Assembly: GCF_014897675.1 (NCBI RefSeq)
Contig: NZ_JABUXU010000018.1
Coordinates: forward strand, 1 to 64,000
DNA length: 64,000 bases
Direction of reading: 5' to 3'
Source: Advenella sp. FME57
GTDB lineage: Bacteria; Pseudomonadota; Gammaproteobacteria; Burkholderiales; Burkholderiaceae_B
In this document: in pieces, positions 41,926 to 50,970 of the stretch
How positions within the stretch are numbered: the first letter of the stretch is position 1
How the letters are laid out: each line of letters starts with the position of its first letter
Notes under the pieces: model-generated
Seen by the model: the letters and a program-made list of their open reading frames with translations, nothing else
What the model was told of the DNA's origin: nothing
Database searches by the model: none
Position numbers and translations under genes: made by a program

Positions 41926-43224
41926 ATGGATTTAGAAATTTTCGACCGCATGGAGTCTGAAGTACGTGGCTACGTACGTTCATTCCCCGTCATATTCAGT
42001 CAGGCCAAGGGCTCTGTACTGACTGATGAATCAGGCAAGGAATACATCGATTTTTTCAGTGGCGCAGGTACCTTGAATTATGGGCATAACAATCCGATTC
42101 TCAAGAAGAAGCTGATTGAATATTTGAATACTGACGGCGTGGTGCATGGTCTGGATATGGCCACATCGGCAAAAAAATATTTCATGGAAACTTTTGAACG
42201 TGTGTTGTTGATTCCGCGCAAAATGAATTACACGTTGCAGTTTACCGGTCCAACCGGCACCAATGCCGTAGAAGCGGCACTCAAATTGGCGCGCCAGGTC
42301 AAAGGTCGTTCCAACGTCGTTTCATTTACTCATGGTTTTCATGGTGTGAGCGGCGGTTCGCTGGCTGTGACTGCCAATGAAAAATTCCGGAATGCGGCCG
42401 GCGTCTCGCTGCATAACACCGCCTTTATGCCCTTTGACGGGTATATCGGACCCGACGTGGACACCATTGCCTATTTCGAACGCATGCTGGAAGATCCCAG
42501 CAGCGGTCTGGACTTGCCGGCTGCTGTCATTGTCGAGACGGTTCAGGGAGAGGGCGGTGTGAATGTGGCCAGTTGGCGCTGGATTCGTGAACTGGAAAAA
42601 CTGTGCCGCAAGTTCGACATGCTGCTGATCGTGGATGATATCCAGGTCGGTTGTGGTCGTACCGGCAGCTTTTTCAGCTTTGAAGCGGCCGGCATCAAGC
42701 CCGACATTATCACGCTATCCAAGTCGCTGTCCGGCTTTGGTCTGCCAATGTCACTTGTGTTGATGAAGCCTGAACTGGACATCTGGAAGCCTGGCCAGCA
42801 CAGCGGTACGTTCCGCGGCAATAACCTGGCTTTTGTTACAGCGGCCCAGGCGCTGGACAGCTACTGGAGCGACGACCGTTTCCAGAACGAAACGCGCCGC
42901 AAGGAAAGCATTGTGCGCGACTGGCTTGAGAACATCGTGCACAGCTTTCCTGAAGCCGGCTTCAGTGTGCGTGGCCGTGGCCTGATTCAGGGACTGGTCT
43001 GCGATGATAGGCCCGAGCTGGCAAATAAAATTGCCCAGCAGGCTTTTGCACACGGGCTGGTCATTGAAACCTCGGGCGCCCAGGACGAGGTCCTGAAAAT
43101 TTTGCCGGCGCTTACCATCGAGGATGCGCACTTGACGCAGGGCCTGGAGTTGATTGAACGCAGCGTCGCTGAAGTGCTCAAGCAGGAAGGCAAGAAATCC
43201 AAAGTTCTCAAATTCGGAGCGTAA
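41926..43224 (+). CDS. ectB: Diaminobutyrate-2-oxoglutarate aminotransferase EctB
   Basis: This is a 432-residue class III aminotransferase. The PLP-binding Lys is residue 266 in L-S-K-S-L-S-G-F-G, with D-D-I-Q-V-G-C-G-R-T-G upstream and the substrate-specific N-terminus S-G-A-G-T-L-N-Y-G-H-N-N-P. It converts aspartate semialdehyde to 2,4-diaminobutyrate, the first committed step of ectoine synthesis. Spacing to ectA is 77 bases, with AGGAAAAATC before the ATG. Confidence 0.96.
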   Translation: MDLEIFDRMESEVRGYVRSFPVIFSQAKGSVLTDESGKEYIDFFSGAGTLNYGHNNPILKKKLIEYLNTDGVVHGLDMATSAKKYFMETFERVLLIPRKMNYTLQFTGPTGTNAVEAALKLARQVKGRSNVVSFTHGFHGVSGGSLAVTANEKFRNAAGVSLHNTAFMPFDGYIGPDVDTIAYFERMLEDPSSGLDLPAAVIVETVQGEGGVNVASWRWIRELEKLCRKFDMLLIVDDIQVGCGRTGSFFSFEAAGIKPDIITLSKSLSGFGLPMSLVLMKPELDIWKPGQHSGTFRGNNLAFVTAAQALDSYWSDDRFQNETRRKESIVRDWLENIVHSFPEAGFSVRGRGLIQGLVCDDRPELANKIAQQAFAHGLVIETSGAQDEVLKILPALTIEDAHLTQGLELIERSVAEVLKQEGKKSKVLKFGA

Positions 43225-43229
43225 GAAAT

Positions 43230-43628
43230 ATGATAGTTAGAAATGTGAAAGATGTTATTGGTACCGATCTCGAAGTTAAAACCGACACCTGGCTCAGTCG
43301 CCGTGTGTTGCTGGCCAAGGATGGCATGGGATTTTCTTTTCATGAAACTGTGATATTTCCCGGTACGGAAACCCATATTCACTACCAGAATCACCTGGAA
43401 GCAGTGTGGTGCGTGGAAGGGGACGGCGAGATCGAAACCATTGCCGATGGCAAGAAATACGCACTGGGCCCGGGCGTGGTTTATGCCCTGAATGAGAATG
43501 ATGAGCATTGGCTGCGCGGTGGGAAAGTGCCGCTACGTGTAATCTGCGTCTTTAATCCCCCGGTAACCGGTCTTGAAGTACATGACGAAGACGGTGTTTA
43601 TCCGGCTATGACCGAGGAAACCGCCTGA
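43230..43628 (+). CDS. ectC: Ectoine synthase EctC
   Basis: This is a 132-residue cupin, the usual EctC length. The N-terminus M-I-V-R-N-V-K-D-V-I-G-T and the motifs E-T-H-I-H-Y-Q-N-H-L-E-A-V-W-C-V-E-G and N-E-N-D-E-H-W-L-R are characteristic. It closes N-gamma-acetyl-diaminobutyrate to ectoine with an iron-dependent active site. It lies 5 bases after ectB. Confidence 0.96.
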   Translation: MIVRNVKDVIGTDLEVKTDTWLSRRVLLAKDGMGFSFHETVIFPGTETHIHYQNHLEAVWCVEGDGEIETIADGKKYALGPGVVYALNENDEHWLRGGKVPLRVICVFNPPVTGLEVHDEDGVYPAMTEETA

Positions 43629-43653
43629 ACTGTAAACAGATAAGGAGTACAAG

Positions 43654-44571
43654 ATGGTCGTAACCGACATTTATGAATCACGTACCAGCGGCACAGCCGC
43701 AATTATCGCCAGACAGGAACCCGTGGTGTATGGTGACGGCAATTACGCCGATGCGTTGTCTGCCGAGCAGATGGCTGCCTACGAACGGGACGGATTTTTG
43801 GTGTTGGACAGCCTGTTCAGTGAGCAGGAAGTCAAGGTGTTGATGGACGAAGTGCTAGCGATGACCAACAACAGCAAGATTGCCGCGAGCGACGAAGCGA
43901 TTACCGAACCCGGCAGCAAAGCTGTTCGTTCCATCTTCAAGGTGCATGCGTTGAACAAGGTAATGGATCGGCTTTCACGCGATCCTCGTCTGATTCATGT
44001 TGCACGTCAGATATTGGGTTCGGAAGTGTACCTGCATCAGTCGCGAGCCAATCTTAAGCCTGGTTTCAAGGGTAAGGAGTTTTACTGGCATTCCGACTTT
44101 GAAACATGGCATACGGAAGATGGAATGCCTCATATGCGCGCGTTGAGTTGCTCGGTATTGCTGACAGACAACAATGAATGCAACGGTCCGCTTATGGTTG
44201 TGCCAGGTTCTCATCGACAGTTCATTTCGTGCCGGGGAATCACACCCGACGAGAACTACAAAAAATCGTTGAAGGCTCAGGAATATGGCGTGCCTGATCC
44301 ATTGAGTCTGGAGTTGCTCGCAGAGCAGGGCGGCATCAAAGCCGTTACCGGCAAAGCCGGCTCGGTGGTGTTTTTCGATTGCAATACCATGCACGGTTCT
44401 AACGGCAACATTTCGCCATGGCCACGTGCCAACGTATTCATGGTGTATAACAGCGTTGAGAATACGCTTAATGCACCAAAATATGGGCTGGCGCCGCGTC
44501 CTGAATACATTGCGACGCGGGCATTTGAGGGCGCGCTGGAGCCGCTGGATGCGTTGCAGGAAGTTGCGTGA
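43654..44571 (+). CDS. ectD: Ectoine 5-hydroxylase EctD
   Basis: This is a 305-residue Fe(II)/2-oxoglutarate dioxygenase of the PhyH family. Iron ligands are His146 and Asp148 in F-Y-W-H-S-D-F-E-T-W-H and His247 in T-M-H-G-S-N-G-N-I-S. It hydroxylates ectoine to 5-hydroxyectoine. A strong AAGGAG lies upstream. It is the last gene of the operon and is followed by a strong terminator. Confidence 0.96.
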   Translation: MVVTDIYESRTSGTAAIIARQEPVVYGDGNYADALSAEQMAAYERDGFLVLDSLFSEQEVKVLMDEVLAMTNNSKIAASDEAITEPGSKAVRSIFKVHALNKVMDRLSRDPRLIHVARQILGSEVYLHQSRANLKPGFKGKEFYWHSDFETWHTEDGMPHMRALSCSVLLTDNNECNGPLMVVPGSHRQFISCRGITPDENYKKSLKAQEYGVPDPLSLELLAEQGGIKAVTGKAGSVVFFDCNTMHGSNGNISPWPRANVFMVYNSVENTLNAPKYGLAPRPEYIATRAFEGALEPLDALQEVA

Positions 44572-44675
44572 TGTACGATACGGAATGTATTTGCTACGGT
44601 TGAACGCATTCCGGATTGGGCATTGTTTCGCCTGCGTGCGCAAGCCAATATCGTTGTAGAAAAATGAGCGTCAGA

Positions 44676-44707
44676 ATGGCTCCGGTTTTTCCCCCGGGGC
44701 CATTTTT
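44676..44707 (+). terminator. Strong rho-independent terminator of the ect operon
   Basis: ATGGCTCCGG (44676-44685) pairs with CCGGGGCCAT (44694-44703) over ten base pairs including one G-T, followed by five T. Confidence 0.9.
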
Positions 44708-44920
44708 CATTTGCAGGGTGGTGGTTGTAAAATGATGGGATAGCGCGCCCTGGGGTGAAATGCCTGTTATTTTCTGCAGATTGCATATAATCAGTCGATA
44801 GGGTGGGAAATGAGATCCACCTCGTGGATATTGGGCGATGCTTTCGTACAGTGTGATGGAGTATGCCTTTGTGGTAATACAAACGTAAAGGCGACACACC
44901 ACTGTGCGGTGAGGTTAAGT

Positions 44921-45178
44921 ATGGAAATGAAGCTGGAAAATCTGGAAGCCATGACCGATGTGGAAGAAAAGGTGTTCTGGAGAATGTTTGATGTCAGGAT
45001 CGTGCGCGACAATGGCGCAGCTGCGCGCGCGCACCTGCAGGCCGGCCGCCCGGTTTATTATCGCGAAGATGGTACGCCTCCAGGCCTGATCATCAAGGAA
45101 TTTCCCGACGGGCGACGCCAGCTCGTGCGTTTTGTCGATGGAGTCGAACAAACGGTCGGCGATACTGCAGCGGCATGA
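44921..45178 (+). CDS. Small partner protein of the zeta-like kinase, antitoxin candidate
   Basis: This 85-residue protein starts at the ATG at 44921, with GAGG six bases upstream. It overlaps the kinase gene by four bases (ATGA), the arrangement typical of toxin-antitoxin pairs with the antitoxin first. It has an acidic N-terminus (E-A-M-T-D-V-E-E-K-V-F-W) and a beta-rich second half (G-R-P-V-Y-Y-R-E-D-G-T-P-P-G-L-I-I-K-E-F-P-D-G). It has neither the epsilon three-helix look nor a clear helix-turn-helix. The antitoxin role is inferred from arrangement only. Confidence 0.6.
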   Translation: MEMKLENLEAMTDVEEKVFWRMFDVRIVRDNGAAARAHLQAGRPVYYREDGTPPGLIIKEFPDGRRQLVRFVDGVEQTVGDTAAA

Positions 45179-45792
45179 GTGTACCGAAACTCTGGGTCGT
45201 AGCCGGCCCCAATGGGGCAGGCAAAACAACGCTTACGCGTTTGCATCTGACGGGCCATCTGCCGGTTGTCAATTCGGACGATATTGCCGAACAGCTTGAT
45301 ATCGAAAATCGCAATAGCGCACAGGTGCAAATGCGCGCCGGCAGGCTGGCTTTGCTTGCGCGAGATAAGCTGCTTGCCAGTGGGCGCAGCTTTGCAATAG
45401 AAACCACGCTTAGCGGCAATTCTGAGCTGGACCTGATGCGTCGCGCCCGCCTCGCAGGCTATCAGGTCATCCTGGCTTTTGTTGGCGTGGATGACGTGGG
45501 GCTGCTTATTGCGCGGGTCAAATCACGCGTTGCCGATGGCGGTCATGCCGTTCCGCTGGATGCGATAGCGCGGCGTTACGGGCGCAGCATGGATAACCTG
45601 GGGTTTGCGCTGCAGATTGCAGACCGGGCCTGGGTGTTTGAGAACAAGCGCAAAAGAGGGCGCCGCACTCTACTCATCCGCGAGGCAGACCGGCTCAAAT
45701 ATGTAAGCAAATCGTTGCCGATGTGGGCCAGGCAGGCGATTCCCACCGCGCTGCGTAAACGGGACCGTCTCCATAAGAAAAAAAGCATGTAG
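45175..45792 (+). CDS. Zeta-toxin-family P-loop kinase
   Basis: This 205-residue protein has Walker A G-P-N-G-A-G-K-T-T at residues 10-18, V-N-S-D-D-I-A-E-Q-L with the catalytic Asp, and S-F-A-I-E-T-T-L-S-G, the E-T-T motif of zeta/PezT kinases. The C-terminus is Lys/Arg-rich. Zeta toxins phosphorylate UDP-N-acetylglucosamine and block wall synthesis; chromosomal relatives have other or unknown targets. Co-translation with the small gene upstream supports a toxin-antitoxin-like module. Confidence 0.82.
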   Translation: MSVPKLWVVAGPNGAGKTTLTRLHLTGHLPVVNSDDIAEQLDIENRNSAQVQMRAGRLALLARDKLLASGRSFAIETTLSGNSELDLMRRARLAGYQVILAFVGVDDVGLLIARVKSRVADGGHAVPLDAIARRYGRSMDNLGFALQIADRAWVFENKRKRGRRTLLIREADRLKYVSKSLPMWARQAIPTALRKRDRLHKKKSM

Positions 45793-45936
45793 GATCACGC
45801 AGTTGGGCAAAGCGTGTACATGGTTCCTTGTCTTTGGTGAGTGCATCACAATCGGGGCCCCTTGTAGCCGACCGCAACGCTGCGGTATTAGCCAGGCTGC
45901 CGGATTGTTCATTCCAGTGTTATTAGGGCGTGCTGA

Positions 45937-46776
45937 TCAGGCTATGCTGTAGCCCAGTTGCTGGCTGATGCGTTGCGCTTGTTGACGAACGGATACGGCA
46001 ATGGGTCCACTCAGCGACGTATCAAAGCCGCCGCTGGCGCCCAATGCGGTCAGCACTGCAGTCAGTTGCCCGGCATAGTTAAATACCGGCGCTGCAACGG
46101 CACTAATGCCTTTCAGGTTGGTGTCTCTGACACAAACACAGTGAAATCTGCTTATTTCATCATGTAATTGTGCAACCAGGACATCAAATGGCGCCGGTGG
46201 GTTCTGCGTTTCGTCCAGGGTGTCAAATTCCTGCCTGGCCAGTGCCCGTACGGCAGGTTCGTTGTGCAGCCCGAGAAAGACTCTGCCGGTAGCTGACCAG
46301 AGAAAGGACAGTACCGAGCCCACCCTTACGTTCACCGTGACCGGCAGGCTGGGTTCTTCCATCCGTACGATGGTCGGGCCTTTGTTGCCCATGACCGCAA
46401 TAAAGCTGGTAATGCCCAGCTGCTCGCGCAGATGTATCAGGGCTGGCTCCGCTATTCTGATGGGATCAGCCTGTCGCATGGCGGCAAGGCCGATCAACAT
46501 GGATTCCAGACCAAGTGTGTACTGTTGCGTATTGGCGTTCTGTGTCACCAGCCCACCATCAATAAGGCTCACCAGATAGCGATGGACTTTGGCAGGGTTT
46601 TCGTCCAGATGCGTTGCCAGGGCGGTAAGGCTGGCGCCCCCACCCAGGCTGGCCAGCCCTTTGAGCACCGCTACCACGGTGTCAGCTGCCTGTACACTTT
46701 GTCGTCTTTCACGGCTGCGCGCGGGGGTTGCGGCAGTGATATTGTCAGGGGCGCTCAGGGCGTTCATTTGATACAT
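45937..46776 (-). CDS. IclR-family transcriptional regulator
   Basis: This 279-residue protein is taken from the ATG at 46776 (an ATG at 46767 is equally possible; the frame to 46890 is not supported). The N-terminal winged helix has V-A-V-L-K-G-L-A-S-L-G, S-L-T-A-L-A-T-H-L and A-K-V-H-R-Y-L. The effector domain has L-G-I-T-S-F-I-A-V-M and S-A-T-G-R-V-F-L-G. It is the third gene of a Bug-P450-IclR run on the minus strand and likely regulates it. Confidence 0.9.
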   Translation of the reverse strand: MYQMNALSAPDNITAATPARSRERRQSVQAADTVVAVLKGLASLGGGASLTALATHLDENPAKVHRYLVSLIDGGLVTQNANTQQYTLGLESMLIGLAAMRQADPIRIAEPALIHLREQLGITSFIAVMGNKGPTIVRMEEPSLPVTVNVRVGSVLSFLWSATGRVFLGLHNEPAVRALARQEFDTLDETQNPPAPFDVLVAQLHDEISRFHCVCVRDTNLKGISAVAAPVFNYAGQLTAVLTALGASGGFDTSLSGPIAVSVRQQAQRISQQLGYSIA

Positions 46777-46923
46777 AGACCGGAAGTAGACATGGGCCGT
46801 ATTATAGAGGACGATAAAAGAACATGATCGGCCAGGCAGGCATTTTCGCCCGGGACTAGACGGCAAGGGCGGCAAGCACAATGGCGGCAAGTATTCATGA
46901 TCCGGCCTTTCATATGAGGATTG

Positions 46924-49260
46924 TCATAGATCCAGGACGATGCGTTTGTCTTTGGCTCGCGAGCAGCAACTCATCATTTTTTTGCCTGCCGCACGTTCGC
47001 TGCGCGTGAGCACCACATCCCTGTGATCAGGCAGGCCGCCCAGTACACTCACTTCACAGGATCCGCACAGGCCTTCCTCGCAATCGCTCTGGATGTCGAT
47101 ATTGGCGCCACGCAAGGCCTCCAGCAGCGTCTGGTCTGCAGCAACGGTAACGGTAATGCCCGATTGCTTCAGTTCAGCTTCGAAGGAGTGCTCCTTGGTC
47201 GGGTCCAGTTTGCCCAGTGTTGAATGAAAATGTTCGATATGCAATGCGTCGTCTGGCCAGCTTTCGCAGATTTTCTGCAGGCAGTCGGTCAGGCGTTGCG
47301 GCCCACAGGCATAGATCTGCGTGTCGGCGTCGGATGTGGCCAACAGGCTGGCAAAATCTGCGCGCCGCGCTTCATCGGCGGCATAGACATGGAGCCGGTC
47401 GCCATGCTCCTGCAGGCAAGCGAGCAATGCCATGCTCTTGCGGCTGCGACCGCAATAGTGGATCTGGTAATCAATTCCGCGTTTTTTGGCCGCCCGCGCC
47501 ATGGCGCTGATGGGGGTAATGCCGATTCCGCCGGCAATGAAGATGGCCTTTTTGGCTTGTGCATCGAAATGAAAGTGATTGCGCGGACCACGGATATGCA
47601 AGGGGATGCCGCAACGGACATGTTGATGCACCCATGCCGAGCCGCCGCGACCGGCGTCTTCGCGCAATACGGCAATATCCAGAACTTGTGGATTGGCCGG
47701 GTCGCCGCAAAGAGAATATTGTCGCGAGATACCCAGGTCGCCGCACACCAGGTCAATGTGGGATCCTGGCGTCCAGCGCGGCAGGGTCTGGCCGTCGGCC
47801 GCAGCCAGGCGGATTCGCATGATATCGTCGGTCAGCATCTCGGTTTCCTGAACCACAACCTGGCGGGATAGCGAATGGGTGGAAGGTTCGCCAAGCCGTA
47901 TCGGATGCTGTCTGCCCAAAATAGCGGGGTTATGGCGTTCCGGATTGGCTGCAGGGTCCCAGTGCACCAATAAATGTTCCGGCCCCCGGAATGAGGTGTT
48001 GGGTACATAGGTAAATGTCTGTTCCGACAATTTCAAATGGGGCAGGCGCAGGGTGAGCTCTTCAAGAAAAATCTGCATTTCCATTCGCGCCAGATTCTTG
48101 CCCATGCATTGATGCGAGCCATAGCCGAATGTGAGCTGGTCGCTGGCATTCTCACGCCGGATGTCGAGCAGATCAGCGTCGGTAAAATGACGTTCGTCAT
48201 GATTGGCCGACGAACTGACAATCAGCAGCTTTGAGCCTGCCGCAATCTGGATACCACCGATCTGCACATCGCGTGTCGCGAGTCTTCGCCATGCCGCTAC
48301 AGACCCATTATGACGCAGGCATTCTTCCACCGCGTTCGGAATCAGGTTTGGATCCTCACAGATTTCCTGCCAGACATGGGGGTGCGATAGCAGCAGTTTG
48401 ATGGCATTGGCAGAGGCGTTGGCTGTGGTCTCATGCGCAGCAACAATGCCAGCCATCATCATGGAATGCAGGTAGGAGTCAGGCACCACCTCCGGATGCA
48501 AGTGCTGCATGCGAATGCCGTATTGCATCCAGCCGGGCTGCTCGGGATTTTTGCGCATCTTCTCCAGAATCGTGCCGGCCAGTTGCCAGAAGTTGCCCAC
48601 GGCATGGGCGACGGCAACTTGTTCTTCCGGCTTCGGGCGGCCCCAGGTATTGACGGTATGCGCGATGGAATACTTGCGCAGGGTATCCATGTCTTCTTCA
48701 GGAACACCGAGAAAATGCAGGGCGACGGTCAACGGCACTTCCCACAGCATCTGTTCGACCAGGTCTGCTTTGCCATCGTTGATAAAGCGGTCGACGTATT
48801 GGCGGGTGAGCTGGCGCACCATGGGTTCGTGATGCTTTAATGCGTCGACGGTGAATGGCTCCATCAGCAGGCGTCGCCGTGGCATATGCGCCGGCTCGTC
48901 TTCATTGACCAGGGTGCGGCTCATGCCGTAATTGTAGGACTCCAGCACGGCGTTGGCTTCGGGGCCAGTGGGTGTGATTTTTTCAAGTGCAATAGAGGGA
49001 CTGAAGGTGATGTTGTCACGAAATATCTGTTTGATATCCTCGTAACGAGTCACCACCCAGTACCCCAGTTTGGGACTGAAAAATACCGGCTCCTGTTCGC
49101 GTGACCATTTCACATACTCCGGCGGGTCCTGTTGGTAGGCGTCTTCGAAGGGGTCGAACTGCGCAGCGCGGGCGCTCACCGGGCAGCCGGTGGCATTGGT
49201 GTTTGCACCGGAATAAGGGCATTGCGCCTGCGCTGACTGCGAAGTGGATTGGGTATTCAT
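46924..49260 (-). CDS. Self-sufficient cytochrome P450 (class VII, CYP116B-like)
   Basis: This is a 778-residue fusion. Residues ~30-430 are the P450 heme domain: I-helix A-G-I-V-A-A-H-E-T-T-A-N, a Q-E-I-C-E-D-P stretch, and heme ligand Cys in F-G-Y-G-S-H-Q-C-M-G-K-N near 383. A linker leads to a phthalate-dioxygenase-reductase-like FMN/NAD(P)H module (R-Q-Y-S-L-C-G-D-P, A-G-G-I-G-I-T-P-I). The last 90 residues carry a plant-type [2Fe-2S] cluster (C-E-E-G-L-C-G-S-C, with a later Cys in M-S-C-C-S). This order is that of P450-RhF / CYP116B enzymes, which need no separate redox partners. Members hydroxylate or dealkylate varied xenobiotics. The substrate here is unknown. A Bug protein gene lies 13 bases upstream. 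Confidence 0.95.
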   Translation of the reverse strand: MNTQSTSQSAQAQCPYSGANTNATGCPVSARAAQFDPFEDAYQQDPPEYVKWSREQEPVFFSPKLGYWVVTRYEDIKQIFRDNITFSPSIALEKITPTGPEANAVLESYNYGMSRTLVNEDEPAHMPRRRLLMEPFTVDALKHHEPMVRQLTRQYVDRFINDGKADLVEQMLWEVPLTVALHFLGVPEEDMDTLRKYSIAHTVNTWGRPKPEEQVAVAHAVGNFWQLAGTILEKMRKNPEQPGWMQYGIRMQHLHPEVVPDSYLHSMMMAGIVAAHETTANASANAIKLLLSHPHVWQEICEDPNLIPNAVEECLRHNGSVAAWRRLATRDVQIGGIQIAAGSKLLIVSSSANHDERHFTDADLLDIRRENASDQLTFGYGSHQCMGKNLARMEMQIFLEELTLRLPHLKLSEQTFTYVPNTSFRGPEHLLVHWDPAANPERHNPAILGRQHPIRLGEPSTHSLSRQVVVQETEMLTDDIMRIRLAAADGQTLPRWTPGSHIDLVCGDLGISRQYSLCGDPANPQVLDIAVLREDAGRGGSAWVHQHVRCGIPLHIRGPRNHFHFDAQAKKAIFIAGGIGITPISAMARAAKKRGIDYQIHYCGRSRKSMALLACLQEHGDRLHVYAADEARRADFASLLATSDADTQIYACGPQRLTDCLQKICESWPDDALHIEHFHSTLGKLDPTKEHSFEAELKQSGITVTVAADQTLLEALRGANIDIQSDCEEGLCGSCEVSVLGGLPDHRDVVLTRSERAAGKKMMSCCSRAKDKRIVLDL

Positions 49261-49273
49261 GATGTAACTCGGA

Positions 49274-50254
49274 TCAGTCCAGGGTAATGTTCAAGTCTTT
49301 GATAAGTTTGTGCCAGCGAGTGCGTTCGTCCTCAAGCAACTTGCTGTATTGCTCGGGCGTGTCGCCCACTGGCTCGATGCCAAATTCGATCAGCTTTTTG
49401 TGTGTCGCCGGCTTGTTCAGGGCAGCAACAACGCTTTTATTCAGGCTGGCAATAATATCAGCAGGGGTTTTGGCCGGCGCCACCATCCCAACCAGCGCCG
49501 CCGCTTCCACATTGGGATAACCGGATTCAGCAAAGGTGGGCACGTCAGGCAATTGCGGCAAACGTTTGGCGCTTGCCACGGCCAGTGGACGTATTTTTTC
49601 GCCTTTCAGAAAGCCCGCACCTGCCGCCAGATCAACCATCATGGCCTGCACCTGGCCGCCGGCAAGATCTGTCAGTGAGGGGGCCGCGCCGCGATAGGGC
49701 ACATGGGTCATTTTCAGGCCGGCTTCTGTCTGGAACAGCTCCATGGCCAGATGATGCGGACTGCCGGCACCCGCTGAACCGTAGTTGATGCTGCCGTTGC
49801 TGCTTTTGACGTGTTCGACAAACTCCTTCAGGTTTTTGATATTGCTGGCCGGATTGACCACCAGGATCATGGGGAACCGTCCAAGCAGGGTAACTGGCGC
49901 CAGATCCTTGACTGGATCATAGGAGAGTTTTTTGTACAGTGCCGAATTAAAGACCATGGTTCCGTTGTCGGCCGACAGCACGGTGTAACCGTCGGCAGCG
50001 GAGCGCGCCGTGTCGCTGGCCGCTATGGAGGTGTTGCCACCCGGCTTGTTGTCGATGACTATAGATTGTTTGATATCTTCGGACAGGCTCTGGCCGATGG
50101 TGCGAGCCAGGAAATCGGAACCGCCGCCAGCGGGATAGGGCACGATCCAGCGGATGGGTTTGTCGGGGAATGACTGTGCCAGGGCCGGGGCCATGGCTAG
50201 ACTGCCGGCGACAATGGCCAGCGAACAGGATGTCAGGTAGGTGCGAATGCGCAT
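49274..50254 (-). CDS. Bug-family (TTT) periplasmic solute-binding protein
   Basis: This 326-residue protein has a signal peptide ending A-P-A-L-A before Gln27, then F-P-D-K-P-I-R-W-I-V-P-Y-P-A-G-G-G-S-D, the core Bug signature. V-I-D-N-K-P-G-G-N-T and V-P-Y-R-G-A-A follow. GGAGACAAC precedes the ATG. It is first in the operon with the P450 gene and so probably delivers the P450 substrate, or a precursor, to an importer encoded elsewhere. Confidence 0.92.
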   Translation of the reverse strand: MRIRTYLTSCSLAIVAGSLAMAPALAQSFPDKPIRWIVPYPAGGGSDFLARTIGQSLSEDIKQSIVIDNKPGGNTSIAASDTARSAADGYTVLSADNGTMVFNSALYKKLSYDPVKDLAPVTLLGRFPMILVVNPASNIKNLKEFVEHVKSSNGSINYGSAGAGSPHHLAMELFQTEAGLKMTHVPYRGAAPSLTDLAGGQVQAMMVDLAAGAGFLKGEKIRPLAVASAKRLPQLPDVPTFAESGYPNVEAAALVGMVAPAKTPADIIASLNKSVVAALNKPATHKKLIEFGIEPVGDTPEQYSKLLEDERTRWHKLIKDLNITLD

Positions 50255-50464
50255 GTTGTCTCCGTTATTGGTGTAGGTGCTGCGTGGGCGCTACGTTATT
50301 GCGTAAATAATATACGCATTGCGTAATGAATACAACACAAATGAAATAAGGGTTTCCCCATGGCAACTGTAATTACAGCGTCTATGTCGGTCATACAAGA
50401 CTTGGATGGCGCCACGCAGCGTTTGTCGCCTGCGGGCTAGACGAGTGCAGCGATCAATGAGGGC

Positions 50465-50652
50465 TTACCTGAGTCCCGGTTTTCTGGCCAGCTTGTGCAG
50501 GTTGCTGGCATCCAGCCCGAGGTTCATGGCGGTCTGAGTGCAGTTATCTTTATTGTGATGCTGTGTCTGTTTAATGAACCGTTTTTGAAACTCGGACACC
50601 GCAGGATCGGCTGGTGACGGTAAGCTTGCTGCGTACTGTGGACGCTCTGGTC
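50465..50652 (-). pseudogene. C-terminal remnant of a NorR-type sigma-54 activator
   Basis: On the minus strand an open stretch ends with V-S-E-F-Q-K-R-F-I-K-Q-T, then C-T-Q-T-A-M-N-L-G-L-D-A-S-N-L-H-K-L-A-R-K and a TAA at 50467-50465. This matches the Fis-type DNA-binding helix-turn-helix at the end of NorR-like activators. An in-frame stop lies just upstream and no AAA+ or GAF domain remains, so only the DNA-binding tail survives. Confidence 0.6.
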
Positions 50653-50655
50653 TTT

Positions 50656-50970
50656 ACTATGTGATCTTTACTATCGGCGGCCTCTGCTTTAGCCGGCAGG
50701 TTGACAACTTCGTGCACAGTGACAGTGACAGGCAGGTGGTTCGCCTGCCTGGTTCACGCTGTCCTGGGCCGGGTATAACGGAGTCCCGACAAGGCATCAC
50801 TGGCTTTGCTGGCTGTCAATCGGCACAGGCAATAAAACATGGCCGCCCTGATCAACTGGGTGAAAAGGACGGCCACTTCGGGAGGCGCTTGCTGATGCCG
50901 CTTTCATTTGTAAAAGCGATTTTTTATATATGCTTAATTATATGCTCAGTTATACGTTTATTTATATGCA
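50656..50970. other. Intergenic region beyond the aldo/keto reductase gene
   Basis: The 315 bases beyond the reductase stop codon show nothing beyond short unsupported frames. The plus-strand frame 50661-50996 has no ribosome site and no recognisable content. Confidence 0.4.
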
